Shown here piece by piece: positions 8,038-16,627 of a stretch of 64,000 nt of DNA; within the stretch, counting starts at the first letter, position 1, and each line of letters starts with the position of its first letter. The notes under the pieces are model-generated. The model did no database searches and was not told the DNA's origin. It saw only the letters and a program-made list of their open reading frames with translations. This DNA comes from CAYNVS01 sp964400725 (GTDB lineage Bacteria > Myxococcota_A > SURF-8 > CAYNVS01): the NCBI GenBank assembly GCA_964400725.1, contig CAYNVS010000006.1, positions 59,173 through 123,172 on the forward strand, written 5' to 3'. A program made the translations under genes and the position numbers.

Positions 8038-10577
8038 GACTGAACGTCCATCGTTTGCGGCTAAAATTTCTAAGCGCGGTCGTTTTATCGGCTGCGACGG
8101 CGTTTGCCGTTTCCTGCGCTGCGCCCGACGCGAACCTGAAAAAAGAAGCTCCGATCGTAAAAAAAGAAGCCTCGAACGATAACGCAATCGAAAACAAAGG
8201 CGAGAACGAAGAGCCTCCGTTTGAATTTCCTAAAGAGACCGGCAAGCTGACCGAACCGGCGTACTTTGCGCAGACGCCGGTTTCGTTTTATTTAATAGCG
8301 GAGAATTTCCCCATAATCATGGACGTTCTGCGCATACCGGCGCTTTATTTAGAGCAGCTTAACCGCCTCAACGACGATTCGCTGTCCAAGCAAATCGCTT
8401 TCTTCGATTCGGAAATTCCGAAAAAAATTAAAATGCGCATGTACGAGGACGCCGACCATATAAACTCGTGGATGCCAAGGCTTTTAGCCCTTGAGATATT
8501 GGCCGGACGCGGAACCGACGCGGGGCGTTCCGCGCGTGAAAAGCTCTCAAGTTTCTATTTCGATAACGCCGGAGAGCCGACGCACGGCATCGACTTCGAG
8601 CCTCGCAAAAGCGTCGTATCGGCCATGCTCTTCAAGCAGGGAAAGAAAAATCCGATTGAGGGCTTTTACGCGGAAGTCGCAAACCTTCCTTACGCCTTCG
8701 CTTTAGCTTACGAAAGGCTGGCTGTAGCCCGTTTCAAAACCGAAATGAAGGCCGAAGGCAAAGCCTCGGCGTTGAAGAACTTAGCCGCCGTTCTGCTTAA
8801 GGCGCGGCTTAACGACAAACTATACGACGTCGCCAAATCTCTTGCGGCGTATAAATCCGACGCCGAGTCGCGCGAGCTTTACGCGTTCGCGCTGTGTTTG
8901 AACGGCGAGAAGTCTTGCGCAAAGGCCGTCTCCGCGCTAGGAAAAAGCGGAGTTCCCGTCGCGTCCGAGCTTAAAACGCTCGCCGCGGCTGCAAATGCGC
9001 TGCAATCGTCCAAAACGCTTGCCAAAGACGAATCTAAATACTGCCAAGCCATAGCGGAAGCCGGTTTCCTCCTGTTCGACGCGGGCATGTCCGGAGACGC
9101 AAAACCCGTCGTAGAAGCGAACGAGCAAAAATGCCTTAACAATCCCGCGTTCGTCGCGCTGGCAGCGCAAACAAGCCTCTATCTTGGCGGGTCGAACCCG
9201 AAATTAAACGAGTATTTAGAGGCGGGCGCGAAGATAAAAAATTACGACGTCCGCTTTTTAACGGCCGCGCTAAACGCGCATTATCTCGGAAGTCTGCCAG
9301 TGATTTTCACTCCTTCGGCGTCCAACGTGGTAATGGGCGCGCAGTGGTATTTCAAGACCGGACCGGGCAAAGAAATGGACGAGCAGCTTACCGCATACGG
9401 GAAACTGTTTCCTGCCGAGGCGGAGTTTTTGCGCCTTATGATGACCGTTCTGTCAATGCGCACAAACCAAAACCAACCCGATTTTGTCGCGGAGGCGAAC
9501 TCGCTGGCGCAAAAAGCCTCGGAGCTTCAAAAGAAATATCCGAAGTTCGGCGCGTTCGGAACGCTTGCGGTAATTTTATACGCCCAGCGCGCAACGGCGG
9601 ATTTGTCTCACATGCTTCAAACTGGCGAAGGGGTGGATAATACCGACTCGGCGAGCCTGCTGGCTCTTGCTTCGCACATGATAAAACTCGGCTTTAGCGG
9701 CTCTATTCCCTCTTGGTACGAAAACGCCGTCGCCTCGCTGCCGGCGGACGATCGCCTCAAAAAGCCGCTCGCTTCGGCTCTTGCGCTCGCTTCCGCAGTG
9801 CGCGACCCAAAAACGGCGAAAACATACTACGATTTTTATCTAAAATCCGCGGCCTCGCAAAAGATAGACGAAGAAGAACTGCCGATGGTCTCGGCGCTGT
9901 TGTTCAACTGCCGCGCTTTGGCTTTTTTGGACGGCAAAAAAGAAAGCTCCGCGCTTAAAGAATTAGGTCTGAAAAATTGGCCGCTGTTCGAGTATTTCGG
10001 CTCCGGTCAATATTTTAAAGAAATGAACCTCTTTTTTTCAATCGAGCTGTCGCAAAAAGGAAAGTTGTCGGAAGCGGCCGACGCAGCCATGGCGGCTTAC
10101 GTTAGAGCCTCGACAAAAAGCGACGCTCTTGGCGCTTCGTGGCATTTGGCTCATTTATATTATCAAATGAAAAACGCGGATAAGGCTCAGGCTTTCGCGA
10201 CCGGGACATACAACATTTACGAAACGTTTAAAGACCAGATTATCCTCGACGAAAAACGCCGTTTCGCGCTTACCTTGTTCGACAACTCCTTTGATTTTAC
10301 GATGAAGACAGGCCCTAAAAAAACGAGCGAGCTTTCTTTAGGGCTTTCTTTCAAGTTCTCGCCTAAGCTGTTCGTTCTGCCGCCTCTGCCTTTGGCGAAA
10401 ATGGAAAAAGCCGCAAAAAAAATGATGAAAAAGGGCGTGGTCGTCCCTGAATTCAAGGAAAAGGACGCGCAGGAAAACGAGGACGAATCTAAGGACGACA
10501 AGAAAAATAAAGAAAACGCCGCCGAAAAAGAAAAAGCGAAGAAAAACACTTCAGAGAAGAAGAAAGAGAATAAATAA
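8034..10577 (+). CDS. Large putative lipoprotein with helical repeats, function unknown
   Basis: An 847-residue exported protein. The N-terminus is a signal peptide ending in FAVSC (Cys near residue 28), followed by a Lys/Glu/Asn-rich linker to about residue 65. The body is Ala/Leu/Lys-rich and helical with pair-wise repeat character; the stretch from LSEAADAAMAAYVRAS to KNADKAQAFATG resembles TPR units. The end is a charged Lys/Glu tail of about 50 residues. It overlaps the upstream response regulator by four bases, which suggests joint expression. I do not recognise the family. A TPR lipoprotein of the inner face of the outer membrane, acting as scaffold, is possible but unproven. Confidence 0.75.
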   Translation: MRLNVHRLRLKFLSAVVLSAATAFAVSCAAPDANLKKEAPIVKKEASNDNAIENKGENEEPPFEFPKETGKLTEPAYFAQTPVSFYLIAENFPIIMDVLRIPALYLEQLNRLNDDSLSKQIAFFDSEIPKKIKMRMYEDADHINSWMPRLLALEILAGRGTDAGRSAREKLSSFYFDNAGEPTHGIDFEPRKSVVSAMLFKQGKKNPIEGFYAEVANLPYAFALAYERLAVARFKTEMKAEGKASALKNLAAVLLKARLNDKLYDVAKSLAAYKSDAESRELYAFALCLNGEKSCAKAVSALGKSGVPVASELKTLAAAANALQSSKTLAKDESKYCQAIAEAGFLLFDAGMSGDAKPVVEANEQKCLNNPAFVALAAQTSLYLGGSNPKLNEYLEAGAKIKNYDVRFLTAALNAHYLGSLPVIFTPSASNVVMGAQWYFKTGPGKEMDEQLTAYGKLFPAEAEFLRLMMTVLSMRTNQNQPDFVAEANSLAQKASELQKKYPKFGAFGTLAVILYAQRATADLSHMLQTGEGVDNTDSASLLALASHMIKLGFSGSIPSWYENAVASLPADDRLKKPLASALALASAVRDPKTAKTYYDFYLKSAASQKIDEEELPMVSALLFNCRALAFLDGKKESSALKELGLKNWPLFEYFGSGQYFKEMNLFFSIELSQKGKLSEAADAAMAAYVRASTKSDALGASWHLAHLYYQMKNADKAQAFATGTYNIYETFKDQIILDEKRRFALTLFDNSFDFTMKTGPKKTSELSLGLSFKFSPKLFVLPPLPLAKMEKAAKKMMKKGVVVPEFKEKDAQENEDESKDDKKNKENAAEKEKAKKNTSEKKKENK

Positions 10578-10620
10578 ACAAGAGAGTTTTCAGCGCAAAA
10601 AGACTGAAATAGAGGTTTGA

Positions 10621-11799
10621 ATGGACGCGAAGGAAAGAGCTGTAAAAGGATTTATCAAAGCATACGGCAGCATGCCCAAAACCGTCGTCAGCGCGCCAGG
10701 ACGCATCAACCTCATCGGCGAACACACAGACTATCAGGAGGGCTTTGTTTTCCCCGCGGCAATTTCCTACCGCACCGCGGTCGCTGCGGCTTTTACCGAA
10801 GGCTCGCGGATTATCGCATCGTCCGAAGGATTCGACCAAATCGCGGACATAAAATACGAATCGCTTGACGCTGCGGACAAAGTCAAAGGATGGGCGCAGT
10901 ACGTTGCGGGCGTTCTTTACGTTCTGAAGGAGAGCGGCGTTGAAAATGTCGGCCTTAAATTATATTACGCAAGCGACGTTCCCATCGGCGCGGGACTTTC
11001 GAGTTCCGCCGCGATAGAAGTATCTACGATGGGCGCGGCGATGGCGCTTACGGGCGAATTCCCCGAAACGCAGAAGGAGCGCATGGCTGTCGCCAAGCTC
11101 TGCCAGCGCGCCGAGAACAAATACGTCGGCGTGCCTTGCGGCATAATGGATCAGGCGATAAGCGCGTGCGGCAAAAAGGGAAACGCTCTGCTTTTGGACT
11201 GCCGCACTCTTGAGGCGAAGAACTGCCCCGTCAGCGGCAACTTTTGCCTCGTCGGACTGGACAGCGGGGTTAAGCACGCGTTGGCGAGCAGCGCATATCC
11301 CAAGCGCAGAGCGAGCGTGGAGCGCGCGGCGGCTCTGCTTAACGCAAAGTTCGGCGGAATAAAAACGCTGCGAGACGCGACGCTTGAAATGACGGCGGCG
11401 CTTAAAGACGGCTTTCCCGAATTATCGGCGGACGAGGCCGACGAGCTGTTCCGCCGAGCGAGGCACGTAGTAACGGAGAACGAAAGGGCGCTAAAGGCGG
11501 TAAAGGCATTGCAGGACGGCGACGAAACCGCCGTCCGCCAGCTGCTCGCCGGTTCCCACGACAGCCTCCGATATGATTACGAAGTTACATGCCGCGAACT
11601 TGACGCGATGGCGGAAGCGGCGGCCGGCGCGCCGGGGTTCGTAGGGGCGAGAATGACGGGCGGAGGCTTTGGCGGCTGCACGGTCAACGTCGTACGGCGC
11701 GGCCAGGAAGAGGCTTTCATGGAATATATGAAAACGCGCCTGCCTTTTATTGCGAGAGCTTTCGCGTCCGACATGGCCGAAGGGATGCGAATAGAGTAG
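10621..11799 (+). CDS. galK: Galactokinase
   Basis: A 392-residue GHMP kinase that phosphorylates galactose at C1 in the Leloir pathway. The galactokinase signature PGRINLIGEHTDYQEGF is at 26-42, the ATP-loop GAGLSSSAAIE near 122, and the third motif MTGGGFGGCTV near the C-terminus. The length agrees with the family (380-400). A GAGG sequence precedes the ATG. It lies 43 bases after the lipoprotein gene and 43 bases before the kinase-FGE gene on the same strand. No galT, galE or sugar permease is present, so its place in this run of unrelated genes is unexplained. Confidence 0.93.
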   Translation: MDAKERAVKGFIKAYGSMPKTVVSAPGRINLIGEHTDYQEGFVFPAAISYRTAVAAAFTEGSRIIASSEGFDQIADIKYESLDAADKVKGWAQYVAGVLYVLKESGVENVGLKLYYASDVPIGAGLSSSAAIEVSTMGAAMALTGEFPETQKERMAVAKLCQRAENKYVGVPCGIMDQAISACGKKGNALLLDCRTLEAKNCPVSGNFCLVGLDSGVKHALASSAYPKRRASVERAAALLNAKFGGIKTLRDATLEMTAALKDGFPELSADEADELFRRARHVVTENERALKAVKALQDGDETAVRQLLAGSHDSLRYDYEVTCRELDAMAEAAAGAPGFVGARMTGGGFGGCTVNVVRRGQEEAFMEYMKTRLPFIARAFASDMAEGMRIE

Positions 11800-11842
11800 T
11801 TTGGTCCGCGCAAAATTTGCCAGAGCGGAAGAAAGAGAAAAC

Positions 11843-14611
11843 ATGCAGCAAAATCCGGCTTTCAACCAAATTATGCGCGCAAAAGACTGCGTAATAGCGC
11901 GCTTGGCGATAGAAAAAAACCTTACAACATTTCCTCGCGCGCTTTCCATAGCGGCGCTCGCCGGAAATAGAGGAATAGCCTTCTATTCAGCGCTGAAGGA
12001 CTGCCTTGCGATGAGCGAGGCGGACTGGGCGGAATTGGATGCGGAAGCTGAGAAGAAGCTGGCCGAAACGGCGGCGGAGGCCGCCCAGGACACGGGAGAA
12101 ACTCTGTTTTCGCTCTGCGCCGGAAGCGGCCTAACCGAGACTCTGTTAATGCCGGACGACGCGATTATGAAGACGGAGTTTGCCCGGCTGCCCGAAGAAC
12201 GACCGAAAGAACAAATAAAACGCCACAAGACGGTCGCAATCGACGAAAATCTGGCGGATACGCCGAAAGACGCGGCGACCGCGCTGTGCGTAGCCAAAGA
12301 CGAAGCCCGCGACAGGCTTTACGGAATATTCAAAGAGCCGCGCTACACAAGAGGCAAAGAAATAGCAAAAGGCGGCCACGGAAAGATTTTCGTGGCGAGA
12401 GACGAGCGTTTCGGCAGACACCTTGCGCTGAAAGCTCTCATCGCCGGACGCAACGCGACTCCAGCGCAGGCGCGCAAGTTCATACTTGAAGCGCGCGCTA
12501 CCGCGCTGCTTGAGCATCCGAACATCGTTCCGGTTCACGACTTAGGCGTAACCGAAGAAGGCGAAATCTACTACACGATGAAGAAAGTGCAGGGAAAGAG
12601 CCTCAAATACATTCTTTATAAAATCGGCAAGGGAGACAAAATTCTAGCCGCGCGTTATTCAAGGCTGAAGCTGCTGATGATTTTTCAGCAGATATGCAAC
12701 GCCATAGAATTCGCTCACAGCAAAGGAATCATTCACCGCGACCTCAAGCCGGAAAACATCATGGTAGGCGATTTCGGCGAAACTCTGGTGATGGACTGGG
12801 GACTGGCCAAAATAGTCGATATGGATACGGACGACGAGGCGTGCGGCGCGCAGGACATCCGCCCCGAAGACATGGACAAGACGCGAATAGGCACGGTAAG
12901 CGGAACGCCCGCCTATATGCCGCCGGAGCAGGCGCGAGGCCGCGTCGATTTAATCGACTTTCGTTCCGACACATATTCTCTCGGCGCAATTCTATACGAA
13001 ATACTGACCTACTGCATTCCCTTCGAGGGTAAGAACATTGAAGAAGTGCTGGATAAAGTCCGCAACGAAGCTCCGATTCCGCCTTCCAAGCGGGCTCCGC
13101 GCCTCGACATTCCGCCCGACTTAGAAGAAATATGCCTGCGCGCGCTGTCCAAAGACCCGGCCAAACGGTATCAGAGGGCGATGGAACTTTCCAACGACAT
13201 CGACGAGGTGCTCGAAGGCGGCAAGGAAAAAGAACGCAGGCGCAAGCAGGCGCGAGAGCTTTACGTCGAGGCTCAAAAAGAGTTCGCCAATTACTTCGAG
13301 CTGCGCAGGTCTCTTTCGGGCGCCAGCGAAAAGCTCGAAGAGCAGTTGAAAGCCGACGGCGACGGAATGGACTCCGAAGTTTTATGGAAGCTGATGAAGG
13401 AAAGAATCGCCGCCGACATAAATCTCGACCGCTCGCTTTACGGGCTGAAAGGGTCGCTTAACCGCGCATTGGCGCTCGATCCCGAACTTAGCGACGCGAG
13501 AGTGATGCTTGCCGACGTTTATTACACCCGCTTTGCCGAGGCGGAAACGGCGAGAAACAAAAAAGAAATGCTTTACAACCGCGGCTTCATAACCCAGCTT
13601 GCGCACGAGCGCTACGTCGATTTATTGGACGGAGAGGCAGAGGTTACGCTGGAATCGAAGAACGGCTGGGACGCGCTTTCCGTTTACGCGGTGGTGGCGG
13701 ACGACGGCAACAGCCGCCGCGTGGACGTTACGGAAAACCTTATGCCCATCGGCGAGACTATTTCGCTGCCGATAGGCAATTATTCAATCGAGGCTGAAGC
13801 GGGCGGAGAGACGCTCGTGTTTCCTCTTCGCCTCGAAAAAAACGAAAAAGCGAAAATTAACCTCGATTTCCCGCGCATACCGCCTACTGCGCTAGACGAC
13901 CTCTATTTTATTCCGATTCCAGCCGGAGCCTTTTTAAAGGGCGGGGACAACGAAGCCGTCGGCTACAGCAAAATTCAAGATATTTGGCTCGACAACTTCG
14001 CGATTTCTAAATATCATATAACAGTGTCGCAGTACTTTAAATTTTTAGAGGCGACCTGCAGGACGGATGAGGATTTTCTCGCGCGCTCGCCAAGGCTTAA
14101 ACCCGATAAAGGCCGCTTGATGCGCCCCGGCGAGCCTCTCTCCAGACTTCTGGCCAGACTCGGATGGAAGCCCGACTTTCCGGTCGTAGGCGTTTCATGG
14201 CTCGACGCGGCCGCTTTTTGCGAATGGCTGTCGGTCTGCGCGGGAAAAACAATCCGCCTTCCGTCCGACGAAGAATGGGAGAAGGCTGCGCGCGGCTCGG
14301 ACGGGCGCGTTTACCCTTGGGGCAACGGCTTTTCGCCGGAGCGATGCGTAATGCGCGACAGCTGCGATAAGAATTTTCTCGCGCCGGTAGGCTCCAACCC
14401 GCGAGACGCATCGCCGTACGGAGTTTGCGACATGGCCGGGCTGGCGCGCGAATGGTGCCTCGACTACACTCAGCAGAAGTTAGGCGAAAGGCTCGTTCGC
14501 GGCGGTTCATGGTACGACGGCGAAATCTTTTGCCGCGCCGCGAGCAGATCCGGCATGAGACAGGATTTCGTCCGCACTTACGTAGGCTTCCGAGTGGTCA
14601 TGGAATTCTAA
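11843..14611 (+). CDS. Ser/Thr protein kinase with C-terminal FGE (sulfatase-modifying-factor) fold
   Basis: A 922-residue cytosolic-looking signalling protein; no membrane segment was seen. Residues 1-165 are unassigned. The kinase domain covers about 168-450: Gly loop KGGHGKIF, lysine in ALKALIAG, catalytic HRDLKPENIM, metal motif DWG in place of DFG (frequent in bacterial Hanks kinases), and GTPAYMPPEQARG. A charged coil/TPR-like stretch follows (about 455-620), then a short beta-rich PEGA-like segment, then an FGE-fold domain from about 687 (FIPIPAGAFLKGG ... DMAGLAREWC ... RGGSWYDGEIFC). The Cys pair of genuine formylglycine enzymes is reduced to one Cys, so it is probably a binding domain. 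Kinase-FGE fusions are known in myxobacteria and planctomycetes. ATG 11843 follows a purine-rich GGAAGAAAGAG; TTG 11801 is the alternative. Confidence 0.9.
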   Translation: MQQNPAFNQIMRAKDCVIARLAIEKNLTTFPRALSIAALAGNRGIAFYSALKDCLAMSEADWAELDAEAEKKLAETAAEAAQDTGETLFSLCAGSGLTETLLMPDDAIMKTEFARLPEERPKEQIKRHKTVAIDENLADTPKDAATALCVAKDEARDRLYGIFKEPRYTRGKEIAKGGHGKIFVARDERFGRHLALKALIAGRNATPAQARKFILEARATALLEHPNIVPVHDLGVTEEGEIYYTMKKVQGKSLKYILYKIGKGDKILAARYSRLKLLMIFQQICNAIEFAHSKGIIHRDLKPENIMVGDFGETLVMDWGLAKIVDMDTDDEACGAQDIRPEDMDKTRIGTVSGTPAYMPPEQARGRVDLIDFRSDTYSLGAILYEILTYCIPFEGKNIEEVLDKVRNEAPIPPSKRAPRLDIPPDLEEICLRALSKDPAKRYQRAMELSNDIDEVLEGGKEKERRRKQARELYVEAQKEFANYFELRRSLSGASEKLEEQLKADGDGMDSEVLWKLMKERIAADINLDRSLYGLKGSLNRALALDPELSDARVMLADVYYTRFAEAETARNKKEMLYNRGFITQLAHERYVDLLDGEAEVTLESKNGWDALSVYAVVADDGNSRRVDVTENLMPIGETISLPIGNYSIEAEAGGETLVFPLRLEKNEKAKINLDFPRIPPTALDDLYFIPIPAGAFLKGGDNEAVGYSKIQDIWLDNFAISKYHITVSQYFKFLEATCRTDEDFLARSPRLKPDKGRLMRPGEPLSRLLARLGWKPDFPVVGVSWLDAAAFCEWLSVCAGKTIRLPSDEEWEKAARGSDGRVYPWGNGFSPERCVMRDSCDKNFLAPVGSNPRDASPYGVCDMAGLAREWCLDYTQQKLGERLVRGGSWYDGEIFCRAASRSGMRQDFVRTYVGFRVVMEF

Positions 14612-14628
14612 CGTTCCGGAGGCGTTAA

Positions 14629-15705
14629 ATGGCCGTAGTAGAGCTGAAAGGCGTTCACAAAATTTACGAGGGGAAAACGCACATCGTCAAAGGCGTCGAT
14701 CTGCTAATCGAAGACGGAGCTTTTCTCGTTCTCGTCGGCCCGTCCGGCTGCGGCAAAAGCACGCTTCTGCGGATGATCGCCGGTTTGGAAGAAATTTCCC
14801 GCGGCGAAATTTTTATCGACGGCGCGCTCGTCAACAAACTTCGCCCGAAAGACCGCGACGTCGCCATGGTTTTCCAAAGCTACGCTTTATATCCGCACAT
14901 GACTGTAGAAGAAAACATGGGCTTCGGGTTGAAAATCGGCGGAATTCCAAAGGATGAAATCAAAAGCAGAGTCGCGGAAGCGGCCAAGACGCTGCAAATA
15001 GAAGCTCTGCTTCCTAGATACCCCAAACAGATGAGCGGAGGCCAGCGTCAACGAGTCGCGATGGGGCGGGCCATCGTGCGCAAACCCAAAGTGTTTTTAT
15101 TCGACGAGCCGCTTTCCAACCTCGACGCGAGCCTTCGCGCCCAGATGCGCGTCGAGTTGAAGGCGATGCACCAACGGATGGGCGTTACGATGATTTACGT
15201 TACCCACGATCAGGTCGAAGCTATGACGCTCGCCAGCAAAATTGTCGTTCTGAACGAGGGAATCGTTCAGCAGGTAGGCGCGCCGTTGGAGCTTTACGAA
15301 AAGCCGGCCAACAAATTCGTCGCCGGCTTCATAGGCAGCCCTCAAATGAACTTCCTTTCCGCAAAATTGTCCTCGGGCTCGCTTTTATGCGAAGGAGTAA
15401 AATCCGAACGCTCTTTCAATTTCGGCGACGGGGATATTTATCTCGGCGTAAGACCCTCGGACGTAACCGCGGAGCCGATAGAAGGCGCGAGTCTTAAGTT
15501 TGATGCAAAAATTGGGGTAATCGAGCCGCTTGGCGATATTGCGATCGTAAACGCGGCCATAGGCGGACAACCGTTCCAAGCTCAAATGCCCGCCAAGCGG
15601 GCGGTCGGCGTCGAGAGCGGCCGCGAGCTGACTTTTTACGCTCGCATGGAGTCGCTGCACATATTCGACGAGAAAAGCGGAAAACGACTGGAGGCAAAAG
15701 GTTGA
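14629..15705 (+). CDS. ABC transporter ATP-binding protein, MalK/UgpC type
   Basis: A 358-residue ATPase that normally powers uptake of sugars or glycerol-3-phosphate. Walker A GPSGCGKST near 37, Q-loop FQSYALYPHMTVEEN, signature MSGGQRQRVAMGRA, Walker B VFLFDEPLSNLDA, switch His in YVTHDQ. The ~125-residue C-terminal extension is the TOBE/regulatory domain of this subfamily. GGAGG precedes the start. No permease or binding-protein gene is nearby; such ATPases are often shared between several sugar transporters encoded elsewhere. Its stop overlaps the parB region and it follows the kinase-FGE gene by 17 bases, so it is co-transcribed with both. Confidence 0.93.
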   Translation: MAVVELKGVHKIYEGKTHIVKGVDLLIEDGAFLVLVGPSGCGKSTLLRMIAGLEEISRGEIFIDGALVNKLRPKDRDVAMVFQSYALYPHMTVEENMGFGLKIGGIPKDEIKSRVAEAAKTLQIEALLPRYPKQMSGGQRQRVAMGRAIVRKPKVFLFDEPLSNLDASLRAQMRVELKAMHQRMGVTMIYVTHDQVEAMTLASKIVVLNEGIVQQVGAPLELYEKPANKFVAGFIGSPQMNFLSAKLSSGSLLCEGVKSERSFNFGDGDIYLGVRPSDVTAEPIEGASLKFDAKIGVIEPLGDIAIVNAAIGGQPFQAQMPAKRAVGVESGRELTFYARMESLHIFDEKSGKRLEAKG

Positions 15706-15707
15706 CG

Positions 15708-16625
15708 ATGGACTCGAAGAAAGAGAAGAAGGCTCTGGGGAGAGGATTGTCGGCGCTGCTAGGCGCGCAGGCCGCGGAAGCCGGAACGCAAATCGCCGCC
15801 GCGGGCGACGGTTCGTCAGTTTCCATGCTGCCGATAGACAAAATAAAAGCGATGCCGAACCAGCCGCGCCGCTCATTCGACGACAAGGCTCTGCATGAGC
15901 TCGCGCAGTCGATAAAAGAAGAGGGACTTCTTCAACCGCTGCTTGTGCGGGAGATAAAAGGCGGCGACAAATACGAGCTGATTATCGGCGAACGGCGTTT
16001 CCGCGCCTGCAAAATAGCCGGTTTGCAAAAAATCCCCGCGATAATAAAGTCGTACTCCGACGCCGGAGCATTCAAGGCCGCGCTGGCGGAGAACCTTCAG
16101 CGCGAAGACTTGAACCCGATTGAAATCGCAATCGCCTATAAACGCATTACGGAAGAGGACTCGCTCACTCAGGAGCAATTGTCGCAGATAGTCGGCAAAG
16201 ATCGCAGCCACGTGGCTAATCATCTGCGTCTTTTGTCGCTTTGCGACGAAGTGCAAAAACTTACCTCGGAAGGAGCGCTTAGTTTCGGACACGCCCGCGC
16301 CATCGTCTCGCTGAAAGACGAGGCCGACCAGAAAAAGGCGGCTGAGAGAGCGATTAAAGAAGGTCTTTCGGTGCGAAAACTGGAAACTCTCATCACTTCC
16401 ATGACGACCGCGGTCAAACCGGATTTAAAGAAGCCGGCCGCAGATCCCAATACCGAGAAATATCGGGAGCGGGTAGAAAGCAAAATCAAGGCGCGCTTCG
16501 GCGGCAAGGCGCGCTTGTCGTGGGACTCCGCCAAGAAAAAAGGAAAGATTGAAATCCCAGTCGCGTCAATCGACGCGCTGGAAACGGTTTTAAAACTGCT
16601 GGGCGTGCCCCGCGACGAAGCGTAA
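15708..16625 (+). CDS. parB: ParB-family chromosome partition protein
   Basis: A 305-residue CTP-dependent DNA clamp that loads at parS sites for chromosome segregation. The N-terminal basic ALGRGLSALL tag, used to contact ParA, is present. Box I is NQPRRSFDD, box II (CTP-binding) GERRFRAC, and box III ENLQREDLNPIE. The helix-turn-helix is LTQEQLSQIVGKDRSHVANHL, and the C-terminal dimer domain follows. ATG 15708 has AAAGG six bases upstream; a TTG at 15702, overlapping the previous stop, has GGAGG seven bases upstream and is a real alternative. No parA adjoins it and no parS palindrome was found in the window. Only two bases separate its stop from the convergent giant gene, leaving no room for a terminator. 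Confidence 0.93.
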   Translation: MDSKKEKKALGRGLSALLGAQAAEAGTQIAAAGDGSSVSMLPIDKIKAMPNQPRRSFDDKALHELAQSIKEEGLLQPLLVREIKGGDKYELIIGERRFRACKIAGLQKIPAIIKSYSDAGAFKAALAENLQREDLNPIEIAIAYKRITEEDSLTQEQLSQIVGKDRSHVANHLRLLSLCDEVQKLTSEGALSFGHARAIVSLKDEADQKKAAERAIKEGLSVRKLETLITSMTTAVKPDLKKPAADPNTEKYRERVESKIKARFGGKARLSWDSAKKKGKIEIPVASIDALETVLKLLGVPRDEA

Positions 16626-16627
16626 AA

